Of a stretch of 64,000 nucleotides of DNA, positions 34,475-43,532 are shown in pieces. This stretch comes from Amoebidium appalachense (lineage: Eukaryota > Ichthyosporea): the NCBI GenBank assembly GCA_963693365.1, contig CAVNZM010000001.1, positions 15,314,001 to 15,378,000 on the forward strand, in the 5' to 3' direction. The translations under genes and the position numbers were made by a program. Position 1 is the stretch's first letter. Every line of letters begins with the position of its first letter. Below the pieces are notes generated by a model, which saw only the letters and a list, made by a program, of their open reading frames with translations, was not told the DNA's origin and made no database searches.

Positions 34475-35714
34475 GGGGATTGCTTACTCTATGGTCTCTT
34501 TCGTCGTGTTGGCACCAGCCACGGTGGCGACCCCCAAGAGAACATCCGGGGTGTCGGGAGACACATGCCCGGCAGACTCGGCAAATTTGATTGCCATGTG
34601 GGAGAGTTTGGGGAAAGAAAACCCCATTTGCGCCGCACCGCGATAGAGCATCGGGGGGAAATATGTGAAATTTGTATCGCTGGTGGCGGGTGTGGAGCAG
34701 TAAATCTTTCCGGCCTCCACGATCTCAGCAATCAGGTCGGCTTCAATGTGCATCACCATCTGTGTGTGTGTGTGTGTGTGTGTGTGTCGAATGCAGATTT
34801 TGGGTAATAGGCAGTCGGAGCTTAGTTTCCAAAACACGGCCCGAGGACAACAAGGCCCTAATAGCAAGAACTGAGATAGGCAAGCGAAACCCGAAGGCCA
34901 ACACCGCCTGTGAGCGAAAAGGAAGGCACACAAACACAAACACAATCACACGTCCACCCACCCAACGCCAACCACATAAAACCCCACATACCGTCACACA
35001 TGAAGCTTGACTCATACCCGCCCAGGAACACCCCCTCCCAACGTCCCCCCCCATCCCCCCTCAACACACACACACCGACGCACCCCTCCCGCGCCCCCCC
35101 CTCCCTCCCCCCCCCCCCTCCCCCCCTCTCCCCCCTCCCTGCCCCCGCACACACACAAACACACGCACACACACACGTGGGCGCACGTACCTGCGCCTCC
35201 GAGCACTGCTGCCATCCCTTGGGGTGCACACAGTCCTTCCTGAAAACCGGCCGGCCATTCAGACAGTATCCCCCGCACACATCTGTGATCATTTGAAACT
35301 GAGCCTCATAAACCTTTTCCACCGGTTTACACTCGTTGAATGCCGGCGCCATCGGAAGAAAACATATGGCGGTCATAGTCAGAATCGATACCCAGGCAAC
35401 ATCGGCAAGGCGCACGTAAATCGATCGCGGCCTAATCCGATTACGAAGTTTCTGCATGTATCCGGCCATTGAAATGTAGATCCGGGCCAAAACCGCACAC
35501 ACAACACCGATATTCGTCGCGATGTACAGTTGTGTGAACCGGAAATCGAGATAGCATTCGACGTTTGAAAAGAAGGAAAGGACGTCATCGGTGACGGCGT
35601 TTAGACCCCTCAGGGTGATGACCCCCAGGATGACCCAATAGGCAACAGTGGTCATGAAGAGCGTGTACAGGATCACCTGTGTACGTGCGTGTGTACGTGC
35701 GTGTGTACGGTGTG

Positions 35715-35751
<37 letters not shown>

Positions 35752-36077
35752 GTGTGTGCATGTGTGTGTGTGTGTGTGCGTGTGTGTGTGCATGTGTGTG
35801 TGTGTGTGTGTGTGTGTTATGGGAGGGGAGGTGGGGGGGGTGTAAGTGTTTGTGTACGTGCGTATGTGCAGGTGCTTGTGCGTGTGTGTGTGTGTTTGCA
35901 TGTAAATCGTTTAGGTAAAGGCAACCATATTTCTGGATATTTCAGAACAGAGGTAGGAAAGATGCCTGGTTTCCAAGATTCGGAAAGACCAGTACAGATC
36001 TGGTAGAGAGTTGTCAACACTTGCTGCAAACCTTCCTAAGATTACCGACCTTGAAATCGAAACTACCACAAGCGCGC

Positions 36078-36143
<66 letters not shown>

Positions 36144-37654
36144 GTGGCTTGAAATAGCTCGTAGCCTCCTCCAGCACAAACGCAACACCTCCGACTGGGG
36201 CCCTCACCGCCACCGTCATCCCAACGGCCGCCCCGGCCGCTGCAAAAGTCCTAAAAGTTTCATCCTGGTACACAGCGTGGCGAATTTGCTCAAAATTGTC
36301 GATTTTTCCACCACTACCCCCCGGCGACAAATATGCCCGAAACCTCTTGTTGTTGTAAAACAGACGGCCTATTGTGACGGCGACAATCGTTCCGATGTGG
36401 ATTCCTGGCGCTTCCATATCGAGGTATAACCCTGAGGAATAGGCGAGAATCGACGCGATTGCTTTAAGAATAAGCACGCGGAACTTAAGGTATGGACGAA
36501 CAACGGTTCCGTTAAGGAACGCCATCACTTCGGGGAGACCACTGCCGCCTACGGCGGGGTAGTAGAGGACAAGGAGACAGCTGGTGAGGGAGAGGCCAAG
36601 ACTGGCACATACCACCTGTTTTTTTTTTTTGTTTTTTTTTTTGGTATGTGTTTGTGTGTGCGTGTGTACGTGTGTGTGTGTGTGACTGTGTGTGTGTGCG
36701 TGTGCATGCGTGCGTGTGTCCGTGCGAGGTTGAGTTAGTATGTGTGTGGCGGTTGTGTCACTGGGTGTCGGATATCCCTTTTCTATGTATGCGGCCTAGG
36801 CCTTCTCCCAACTAGTAGTAATAAACCTCCCTCCCAAGTACTTGCACAAACTTCCATCTATTTATTAGAACTACACTTTGGCTTGCTTTGAGCTAGCCAG
36901 TCCCCCCCCCCCCCCCCCCCCCCCCTCCCCCCTTAGCGCCCCCCGTTTTCCCTCTCCTTTAATTCCTCATCCCGGTATAGCAGACGGGCAAACCGTTTCC
37001 TCACAAAAGAAACACAAAGAACAGTCAGCCCAAGATACCACCTCGGTGAAACATACCGATGCCCATCTAGCAAAGATGCTCATCTGCTCGTTGAAGAGTA
37101 TGCCGTGGAACACGGTGTAGTGTATCTTCTCCCCGGCCTGGATAGTAAAAAACACTATTGCAGCCCCAACCACGGCAATGAGCGTGCCGAGAGAAAACCG
37201 GAAGCACATTTGCCCTGCCCTGCAAACCCGACACCCTATAGGTTAAATCACACAAAACTCTGTTAACTCATGTAAGAAGCAGGAGGAGGCCGGAGGAAAG
37301 GGGGTTGAAAACGGGGAGCTGGTGCAGGCGCACGCAGGGGAAGAGTGGGGGGAGAGGGGACTATTCGCTTCATGATTCGTCAGAATGCTGCAAGCTACAC
37401 GTAGACCTAAAACGGTTACTAGAACCAAACTGCAGGAGCACACGTGAGAGCAACCCGTAGCCTCAAGCCGCTTTATGATGCGCTAAGTGCATGGCTGCCA
37501 GCGACTATTTCCACCTGCACCCACCCACGCGTGAAAGCTACTGGAAAGCAGCCCGCGTGTGCGCTTTTTTCCTGAAAGATCTCGCACAACATGCACACGC
37601 GCCGGCACACACGTCCTCCATGCACACACAAGCAGACACACACACCCGCACACC

Positions 37655-37732
<78 letters not shown>

Positions 37733-37977
37733 TGACACACACACGCACACCTTCTTCTGGCACTAACGTGCGCCGGAACCTTTCTGGTCTCCTCCGTGTC
37801 CACCTCCTCATAGTTGACACTCTCTGTCTTTCTGAGCTTCTTTAAGCGTGTTTCGTACTGTTTCTGTATGTTTAGGTTGTCTTTAACTGCTTCCATAAAC
37901 GTCTTTGCTCCATCTTTCGTCAATCTTCGCCGGATGGTCATCCGGTCTAGCTCTTTCTGTGCCGTTAGTAGTGGCAT
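31248..37977 (-). CDS. CLC-family chloride/proton exchanger with two CBS domains, at least eight exons
   Basis: Exons (minus strand): 37977-37780, 37219-37042, 36615-36142, 35676-35191, 34759-34488, 33885-33397, 32817-32528, 31606-31248; about 914 aa. From exon 2 on every junction is GT-AG with matching phase. Exon 1 ends in phase 0 but exon 2 starts with one codon base, so a short exon is missing or exon 1 uses another donor. Motifs: VGGSGLPEV (anion-site Ser), [11 protein letters not shown] (gating Glu in a changed GKEGP motif), [14 protein letters not shown] (second Glu at the proton-glutamate position of exchangers), [38 protein letters not shown]1 ([15 protein letters not shown]...REEVQ) and CBS2 ([11 protein letters not shown]...[12 protein letters not shown]). 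The overall pattern resembles the endosomal/vacuolar CLC-6/7 branch. The start could lie upstream, at 38358. Confidence 0.88.
31607..32527 (-). repeat. CLC intron 7: G-rich tracts and an 80-bp direct repeat
   Basis: On the minus strand it begins GTAGAGTGCCC and ends (CA)nCGTACAG. The plus strand carries G runs near 31933-32027 and 32478-32513 and (GT)n at 31613-31694. It includes the direct repeat described separately. Confidence 0.7.
32202..32332. repeat. 80-bp tandem direct repeat
   Basis: The word GGTAAGAACTAGTTTACACA and the following AGAAGAACAAATATACACAG, CCAAACACACGGGG occur at about 32202-32254 and again, unchanged by eye, at about 32281-32334, each preceded by GGAAGGGGGAG. A recent local duplication inside a G-rich tract. 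Confidence 0.8.
32818..33396 (-). repeat. CLC intron 6: poly(G)/poly(C), poly(T) tracts
   Basis: Plus-strand G runs near 32864-32879, 32976-32999 and 33335-33369, a T run at 33299-33334 adjoining the last one, and GT-rich stretches at 32830-32855 and 32940-32973. Minus-strand ends GTATGATCC...TATATTTGCAG. Confidence 0.7.
33886..35190 (-). repeat. CLC introns 4 and 5 around exon 34759-34488
   Basis: Intron 5 (34487-33886) has a plus-strand G run at 34106-34129, two C runs at 34274-34297 and 34322-34358, an A run at 34366-34390 and T/G runs at 34436-34479. Intron 4 (35190-34760) starts GTACGTGCGCCCACGTGTGTG and ends (CA)nCAG on the minus strand, so its two ends are complementary. Confidence 0.7.
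35677..36141 (-). repeat. CLC intron 3 with complementary (GT)n and (CA)n ends
   Basis: On the transcribed strand this 465-bp intron begins CAG|GTGTGTGTGT... for about 55 bases (36141-36087) followed by a CG-rich alternating stretch, and finishes with roughly 120 bases of CA-rich repeat (35816-35680) ending CACGTACACAG. The two ends can pair over tens of bases. Confidence 0.8.
36616..37779 (-). repeat. CLC introns 1 and 2
   Basis: Intron 2 (37041-36616) ends with an A-rich acceptor, AAAAAACAAAAAAAAAACAG on the minus strand, and contains a plus-strand C run at 36902-36925. Intron 1 (37779-37220) has (GT)n on the minus strand at 37733-37655 and a non-repetitive remainder at 37225-37600 in which a missing small exon may lie. 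I could not identify that exon. Confidence 0.6.
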
Positions 37978-38380
37978 CTTTGCGTTTTGGGCGAAAAAAG
38001 TAAAATGAGCTTGGTTGCGCCACACCCGCTCCAATCTTTCAACTGTGACAGGAGCAAAAACTCTGAGGCAGCGCCCAGCACCAGCGGCCTCAGTCTTAAC
38101 AAAGAGACGAGCAGTGGCAAAACAGAAACATGACCAACCAACAACAGAACAAGGTGTGGTCGCGGGCACACACCTCCATGCCAGGGTATAAAAATTTAGA
38201 AGCGTGGTATGGATGTTTAAAATGGGCTTGTTTGATTGGCTGGAAAACCATGCTAAGAATAGTTCATGGTTTAATGCACCTCCTAGACACCATGGCAATT
38301 GCGCTTTTGATGAAACCCCCCACGGTTCCTGAATTGCTTTTGCAGGGATCAAGACCATCTGGTGCCTCCCAGACCCCGAC
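37978..38380. promoter_or_regulatory. Remnant CLC 5' region between start codon and retrotransposon
   Basis: About 400 bp separate the chosen CLC start (37977) from the retrotransposon target duplication. It is open on the minus strand in the CLC frame, with another ATG at 38358, so part may be coding or 5' UTR. Whatever promoter elements lay further upstream are now beyond the 14.8-kb insertion. Confidence 0.4.
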
Positions 38381-38385
38381 ACTGC
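38381..38385. repeat. Target-site duplication ACTGC, left
   Basis: ACTGC directly abuts the left LTR terminus (TGTTG at 38386) and is matched by ACTGC at 53219-53223 directly after the right terminus (ACCACA ending 53218). Confidence 0.9.
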
Positions 38386-38998
38386 TGTTGTATAATATGA
38401 TCGTGTGTCTGTGACAACCAATATGTTTATAAAATGAACGGGGTTGACTAGACCACGCTTTGCTTAGTTACGTGCTAGTCCTACTTACACCTAGTAAGCC
38501 GAGCACACTGAGTAAGCTCTGAAGCCCCCGACATGCCCTTATAACGGAGCTCGCACAGCGGCTCAGACATGCGCATCGGTATGTGCTTTTTGGCTACGAG
38601 AGCCAATCACATACGGTTCACGGTTCTGTCCCATGGCTATCACGGTTCCAATAAACCTATTGAGCCAATCGGGTGACAGTACTTGATTATCGATGCATTC
38701 CACAGTCATACCTCACGCGGCTACTTGCATATTTTCCCATGATAAAACTATAACTTAACGCTCATGGTTCCTCTGCTACGTGTCGGTCCCATGTGGCTAT
38801 TATATCTGTTTTCCCATGAATAATCCTGCAAGTTGCACGTGCACATACGTTTAACTCCATGCTCATGCGCACAAGACTGGGAGGGACATGCATACTGGCC
38901 TACCTAAGATCAAACACAGTGGTATATATACATGTACACGTGTGCGTATATCTCAACCTGTGTACATCCATACTAGATATCCGGTATAATATACCACA
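38386..38998 (-). repeat. LTR 1 (3' LTR of the left copy)
   Basis: 613 bp with TG...CA termini on either strand (TGTTGTATAATAT...TATACCACA). On the coding strand it carries TGTATATATACC near 38934-38921 and TTTATAAAC near 38433-38425, two TATA-like words. It lies upstream of the CLC gene in the same orientation. Confidence 0.92.
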
Positions 38999-39007
38999 CG
39001 CCCCACC
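38999..39007 (-). other. Polypurine-tract-like sequence, left copy
   Basis: Minus strand GGTGGGGCG directly before the 3' LTR, preceded by CTTCTTTTTAC. Short and interrupted, but in the correct place for plus-strand priming; the right copy has the same at 46109-46117. Confidence 0.5.
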
Positions 39008-39038
39008 GTAAAAAGAAGTATGTCGTCCTCGACATACG

Positions 39039-40565
39039 TCACCATGCTCCACACAATGAGTCAATGTATCCGTGGAACGATGCAAGGTCACCTCTGCGTT
39101 GGTGGAACTCTCGGATCTTGTCCGGGCAGGCTAAGTCTTTCTCAGACTCCCAAGAGGTGAATGAATCATCTTTGCCTGCCCACTTGATCTGGTACCACTT
39201 GTAAGGGGTGGATTGCTTGCGCCGTTTCTGAATTCTTACGTCAAGCACCTTTTCCACCACCCACTCGTCCGGCAGAACCTTGTTGAAGTTGTGACTATCG
39301 CCCGTGTCCGGGAGGTGAGAGAGATCTTGAGGCCGAATTCTATTTTGCTCACTCAATTCAAGCTGAATATCGTCCACGTGCCACTTAGATTTCTTCATAG
39401 TTGCTAAGCTTCGGATCTCGTACGTAACCGGGCCGACCCTTTTGACGATTTCGTAACCCGTAATCCACCGTACATCCCAGGCACCGATATTTTTGGCTTG
39501 ATTCCGAACACGTATCCGTGCACCCTTCTCAAATTCACGAGCCACCGAGGGGCCTGGGGGCTCTCGTACGGCACGTTGCTGGACCACAGCACGGAGCAGA
39601 GGCAGACGGGCTAGTAACTCTCGCCGGTATGCCTTCCACTCTGGGTCCTTGAGTGCCGGGTGGTTACTGTTAAGAAGGGCAACGTCAGGGAATTGTGTTG
39701 CTTCTTGCCCGTACACAAGATAATACGGTGTACATTGCAAAATTTTGTGTGTTGTTGTGTTGTATGCATGTGTAACCACCGGCAACAGAGTGTCCCAATT
39801 AGTGTGCTCATAATTAACGTACTTTGAGAGTGCATTATTAATAAATCTATGAGACCGTTCATTGGAACCGTTGCTTTGTGGGTGATATGCAGAGGTGCTC
39901 ACTTGTGCAATATTTGCTATACGGCAAATCTCAATAATTAGCTCATTGAGAAATTCTGAACCCTGATCACTCAAGAGTGTACGAGGGGGGCCGTGTATAT
40001 AGCAAATTACATTCATGAGTGCATGTGCAACATTAACGGCATGCTTAGATTGGATGGGCACAGTGATTAAATACTTCGTTGCCATATCCATAAACACACA
40101 AATGAAAGTATTACCATTTTTCGTTTCTGTGAACGGACCCATAAGGTCAACAGAAACACGAGAGAACATTTTTAAATTTTCGTATCTCTGTTCAAATGGC
40201 CTACTTCTCAAGTGTGGGTTATCGTTACGGCCTTGGCACTGTGTGCAGGCATTCACATAAGCAGTGATATCTTTGTGCATGCGGGGCCAATAATAATTGT
40301 ATAATCTTTCGTAAGTTCGTTCAATGCCAGTATGAGCCCCCCCGTCGTGCACACTTCTTAATAAATCAGCACGAAGGATTTCGGGCACATACAGGCAACG
40401 ACGACCATCCTTAGCCACATGATAAAGCACGTCATCCTCTATCACACACATTTGTGCTATTTTCTTAACCTTTTTGTATCCGAAATACTCAAGATTAAGA
40501 CCGTGTGCAGCTCGTTCCCCCCCCTGCCTGCCATTCCCGTTTGGCCTCGGCATCGAGGGAGGCAA
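39039..40565 (-). CDS. Integrase with chromodomain, left copy, 5' end broken
   Basis: Zinc-binding HHCC (HDGGAH...CTQC), catalytic core with VDLMGPF (first D), LLSDQGSEF (second D), NGSNERSH (E), then a basic C-terminal region and a chromodomain (PDEWVVEKVLDVRI, KWYQIKWAGKDDSFTSWESE). The chromodomain normally guides integration through modified histones. Compared with the right copy, this one has C8 instead of C7 at 40517-40524, which shifts the frame just upstream of integrase. The first 15 or so residues read here (MPPSMPRPNG) are therefore probably not native. Confidence 0.88.
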   Translation of the reverse strand: MPPSMPRPNGNGRQGGERAAHGLNLEYFGYKKVKKIAQMCVIEDDVLYHVAKDGRRCLYVPEILRADLLRSVHDGGAHTGIERTYERLYNYYWPRMHKDITAYVNACTQCQGRNDNPHLRSRPFEQRYENLKMFSRVSVDLMGPFTETKNGNTFICVFMDMATKYLITVPIQSKHAVNVAHALMNVICYIHGPPRTLLSDQGSEFLNELIIEICRIANIAQVSTSAYHPQSNGSNERSHRFINNALSKYVNYEHTNWDTLLPVVTHAYNTTTHKILQCTPYYLVYGQEATQFPDVALLNSNHPALKDPEWKAYRRELLARLPLLRAVVQQRAVREPPGPSVAREFEKGARIRVRNQAKNIGAWDVRWITGYEIVKRVGPVTYEIRSLATMKKSKWHVDDIQLELSEQNRIRPQDLSHLPDTGDSHNFNKVLPDEWVVEKVLDVRIQKRRKQSTPYKWYQIKWAGKDDSFTSWESEKDLACPDKIREFHQRRGDLASFHGYIDSLCGAW

Positions 40566-40583
40566 GCCACCGTAGCCACGTGA

Positions 40584-43532
40584 TTATATCCTTACACATT
40601 TTGTCCCCCCCTGTGCCATCATAATTGCTTCCTTCTGATAGCCGGCACCACCGAGTGCAGAAAGGGAGGGCAGGCCGGCTTGACTGAGTGCAGAAATTTG
40701 TGCACATTTCAAGCGGTCTGGATCGAAAATGTGTGTGAATTCGAGTGCATCGCCCCAATCAACAAACACTTCGGCTGGTTGCGAGCTAAGCTCGGATAAA
40801 TCTGCTGTGAGAACCTCTTGTAATTCCTTTTTCACATCCCACCTTTCCAGTGTTATGTTTTCGTTCTCATGCAGAATATATCCTATACGGCTTAACCCAT
40901 CAGCATCGTGCATGGTAGGGCCAGGACGGTAGTATAGATCGAAATCATACTCCTGCATTTCCAAAGCCCACCGTTGCATCCGTTCGTTTGCTATCCGTTT
41001 GACACCTTTAAGAGAAAGACAGGGCTTATGGTCACTTTCCACAATTGTATTTACTCGACCATACACGTACACCCTAAACTCTTTCAGTGCCCAATAGATT
41101 GCATGCGTTTCTCGTTCGATGTTGCTCCACCTACGTTCGGTAGGTTGAAACATCCGGGAGGCATATGCCACCGTGCGGAACTTCCCATCATTTTGTTTTT
41201 GATACAGGCAAGCCCCTTCCGAGAACCGACTAGCATCACAACGAATAAGAAACTGACCCCCCGTGGGGGAAAGATCGGGCAGGGCAAGCACTTCCTCCGA
41301 TAACGCCGATTTTAAATCTTTAAACGAGCGATCTAATTCGTCCGTCCATTTTAACCGTCGGTGTTTTTCTCCGTAACACTCGGCATTCATGGGTCGGGCT
41401 CGCTCTGCATAATTTAAAATGTGGCGGCGGAGATAGGAAGTAATACCCAGAAAACCCCGGAGTTGGTGTAGTGTGTTTGGTACCGGCCAATCTTTTACTG
41501 CCTGAACCTTTTTCGGGTCGGGCCGAATGCCATTCACACCTACAATCCAACCCAAAAACGGTATTTCCGTTAGCCCAATGTATGTCTTTGCCCCATCGAG
41601 CTTAACACCATATTCACCAAGACGGGTGAAAAGTCGGTCAAGCTTCTGTATTAATTCTTGTTCGGTGTGTGCACCCACAGCTAAATCATCGGCATATATC
41701 ACCACGTCATCGGCCAGAGGGGCCAAAATCTGTGTCATGATAGATGCTAGCTGGGACGGGGAAGTACTGAGCCCCTGTGGTGCCACACAATAACGATACT
41801 GCACACCAGCCACAGAAAATCCTGTTTTTTCACGTGACTCAGCGTCTAGCAGTATTTGGTAAAAGGCACCCGACATATCAGCTTTACAGAAATACTTATA
41901 CCCAGCCAACTTCTCTATTTGTTGTTGCAAGTTGGGCATGGGCCAGGCAGATTTTCGAATTTGCTTGTTAAGAGCACGAAAATCAGTCAGCAGACGGTAT
42001 TTTCCGTTTGGTTTTCGTATTACGAAGGTGGGTGAATTATACTGACTGTGTGCTTGTTCCATCTGCCCTCTACGACACATATCCTCCACGATCTCCTTTG
42101 CAGCCTGCTCTTTCACTTGTTCCAACCTCCACTGTTTTAATCGAATCGGTGGGTTATCTCCCGTGTCTATGTGCATGGTGAATCCTTTAATCTGAGGAAA
42201 TTCGTCGGGGTCCGTAGTGATGAAGCAACGAGAGTGTGCTTCTAATAGTTTCTTGACATCCGGAAGCATACTCTGAGGCACCCTATTCCAATCAAAACCG
42301 TGGGGAGCCTGGCCGGCATCGTGTGCACCCCCACCCGAAATTTCCGAAATTTTTCGCGGGGGGGGTTTTTCATGATCAACGGCACACATTGATTGGTCGA
42401 TCGGTGAGTGTATCGGACCGCCTCGTGTCCCACTCACATGCCCTTCGTGCCCACACATGTTATCGGTAGGCACCCGGCCCGGTGGCACGGCCGGAGGTGA
42501 ATTGGGTAGGCAACCTTCTCCACCCCCCGTTGCCCACCTGATGCACTGCGCTATTGCACCAACGACGGTTTGTGTACGACTGGGGTGGGGTTCGGCTTGC
42601 AAAACACTCAGTTCGTGTATGTACTCATGTCGGCTCGTAGGAACGAAATGACCGATGGTACCGAACACGTTCAAATCCGGACCCACACCATTTTCGCACA
42701 CAACAGCAATAGATTTATCCACACTAAGTTCACAGATGGTGGGGGGGAACTTATCTCGAAATTCACGAGTAGGCTCGAAGATACCGAGGGTGCCAGCAGC
42801 AGCAGCAGCAGCAGTCACCTGCACCGTTGCACGTAATACACATCCAAAGCCAGATTTGACGGTGGTGTCGTGCTTGACGGTAACAGGACACATTGTGTAG
42901 GGGGTGTGCAAAGATGACGTCGGCACCACCATCCCCGACACCAGTGTTAGTGAGTGTGCTTGATGATTAGTGGTGGCAATGTGTTTGTTGGCAAAATCGT
43001 TCCCAATAATCATGTCATGCTTAATATTTTTAATTACTAAGCAAGGCCACATGAATGTTTGAGAACCGAGGCATAACGGGAGCATCACTTCACCACTCAC
43101 AGCTAGAGCTTTATCGTTTTTTCTTACAGAAGTAACAATAACATCCGAGGGTTGCAAAGTAAACTCCTGCATGTGTCGGGAAAAAACAGCTTCACTAACC
43201 ACCGTGAATGATGCCCCAGTGTCAAACAATGCAAAGTATTTTTCATTACTCAACGTAACATTAACATAGATACGTCTTCCTGCATTGCATATGGCACTTA
43301 TATCGAACACTTTTCTTATTCTATCGAGTGTTCGAAGTTTCTTTGTGGGGGGGGATAGGTGTGGGGGGGTGGGGGGTCGGGGGTCGGGGGAAGGGGGCTC
43401 GGAGGGGGGAATATCAGCAGAAGCCGGGGCAGAAGCACATGGTATAGGCACATTTTTAATTACTTTTTCGTGACCCACTGGGTCACAATGTGCAATACAT
43501 GCCGTATTCGTGCTTCCAGCACCGGCAATTAC
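40584..43532 (-). CDS. pol: Pol (protease, reverse transcriptase, RNase H), left copy
   Basis: The frame is continuous with Gag: the codon after the Gag TAG is in the same frame and open from 43532, with no ATG near. Domains in order: Pro-rich spacer; retropepsin FALFDTGASF; a long linker; reverse transcriptase with FRALNKQIRK, KADMSGAFYQILL, FSVAGVQYRYCVAPQGL, VVIYADDLAVG (YADD) and FLGWIVG; tethering region; RNase H with CDASRFSEGA, ERETHAIYWAL and SDHKPCLSL. It ends MMAQGGTKCVRI and stops at 40586-40584, after which integrase lies in the -1 frame. About 982 codons. Intact in this copy from Gag through RNase H. Confidence 0.9.
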   Translation of the reverse strand, partial: VIAGAGSTNTACIAHCDPVGHEKVIKNVPIPCASAPASADIPPSEPPSPDPRPPTPPHLSPPTKKLRTLDRIRKVFDISAICNAGRRIYVNVTLSNEKYFALFDTGASFTVVSEAVFSRHMQEFTLQPSDVIVTSVRKNDKALAVSGEVMLPLCLGSQTFMWPCLVIKNIKHDMIIGNDFANKHIATTNHQAHSLTLVSGMVVPTSSLHTPYTMCPVTVKHDTTVKSGFGCVLRATVQVTAAAAAAGTLGIFEPTREFRDKFPPTICELSVDKSIAVVCENGVGPDLNVFGTIGHFVPTSRHEYIHELSVLQAEPHPSRTQTVVGAIAQCIRWATGGGEGCLPNSPPAVPPGRVPTDNMCGHEGHVSGTRGGPIHSPIDQSMCAVDHEKPPPRKISEISGGGAHDAGQAPHGFDWNRVPQSMLPDVKKLLEAHSRCFITTDPDEFPQIKGFTMHIDTGDNPPIRLKQWRLEQVKEQAAKEIVEDMCRRGQMEQAHSQYNSPTFVIRKPNGKYRLLTDFRALNKQIRKSAWPMPNLQQQIEKLAGYKYFCKADMSGAFYQILLDAESREKTGFSVAGVQYRYCVAPQGLSTSPSQLASIMTQILAPLADDVVIYADDLAVGAHTEQELIQKLDRLFTRLGEYGVKLDGAKTYIGLTEIPFLGWIVGVNGIRPDPKKVQAVKDWPVPNTLHQLRGFLGITSYLRRHILNYAERARPMNAECYGEKHRRLKWTDELDRSFKDLKSALSEEVLALPDLSPTGGQFLIRCDASRFSEGACLYQKQNDGKFRTVAYASRMFQPTERRWSNIERETHAIYWALKEFRVYVYGRVNTIVESDHKPCLSLKGVKRIANERMQRWALEMQEYDFDLYYRPGPTMHDADGLSRIGYILHENENITLERWDVKKELQEVLTADLSELSSQPAEVFVDWGDALEFTHIFDPDRLKCAQISALSQAGLPSLSALGGAGYQKEAIMMAQGGTKCVRI
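43470..43486 (-). other. Perfect hairpin 46 nt after the Gag amber codon
   Basis: GTGACCC-ACT-GGGTCAC is a perfect 7-bp stem with a 3-nt loop. It is in the coding RNA downstream of the Gag TAG (43535-43533) and recurs at 50580-50596. It could assist readthrough, although it is further downstream than in known retroviral cases. Confidence 0.4.
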
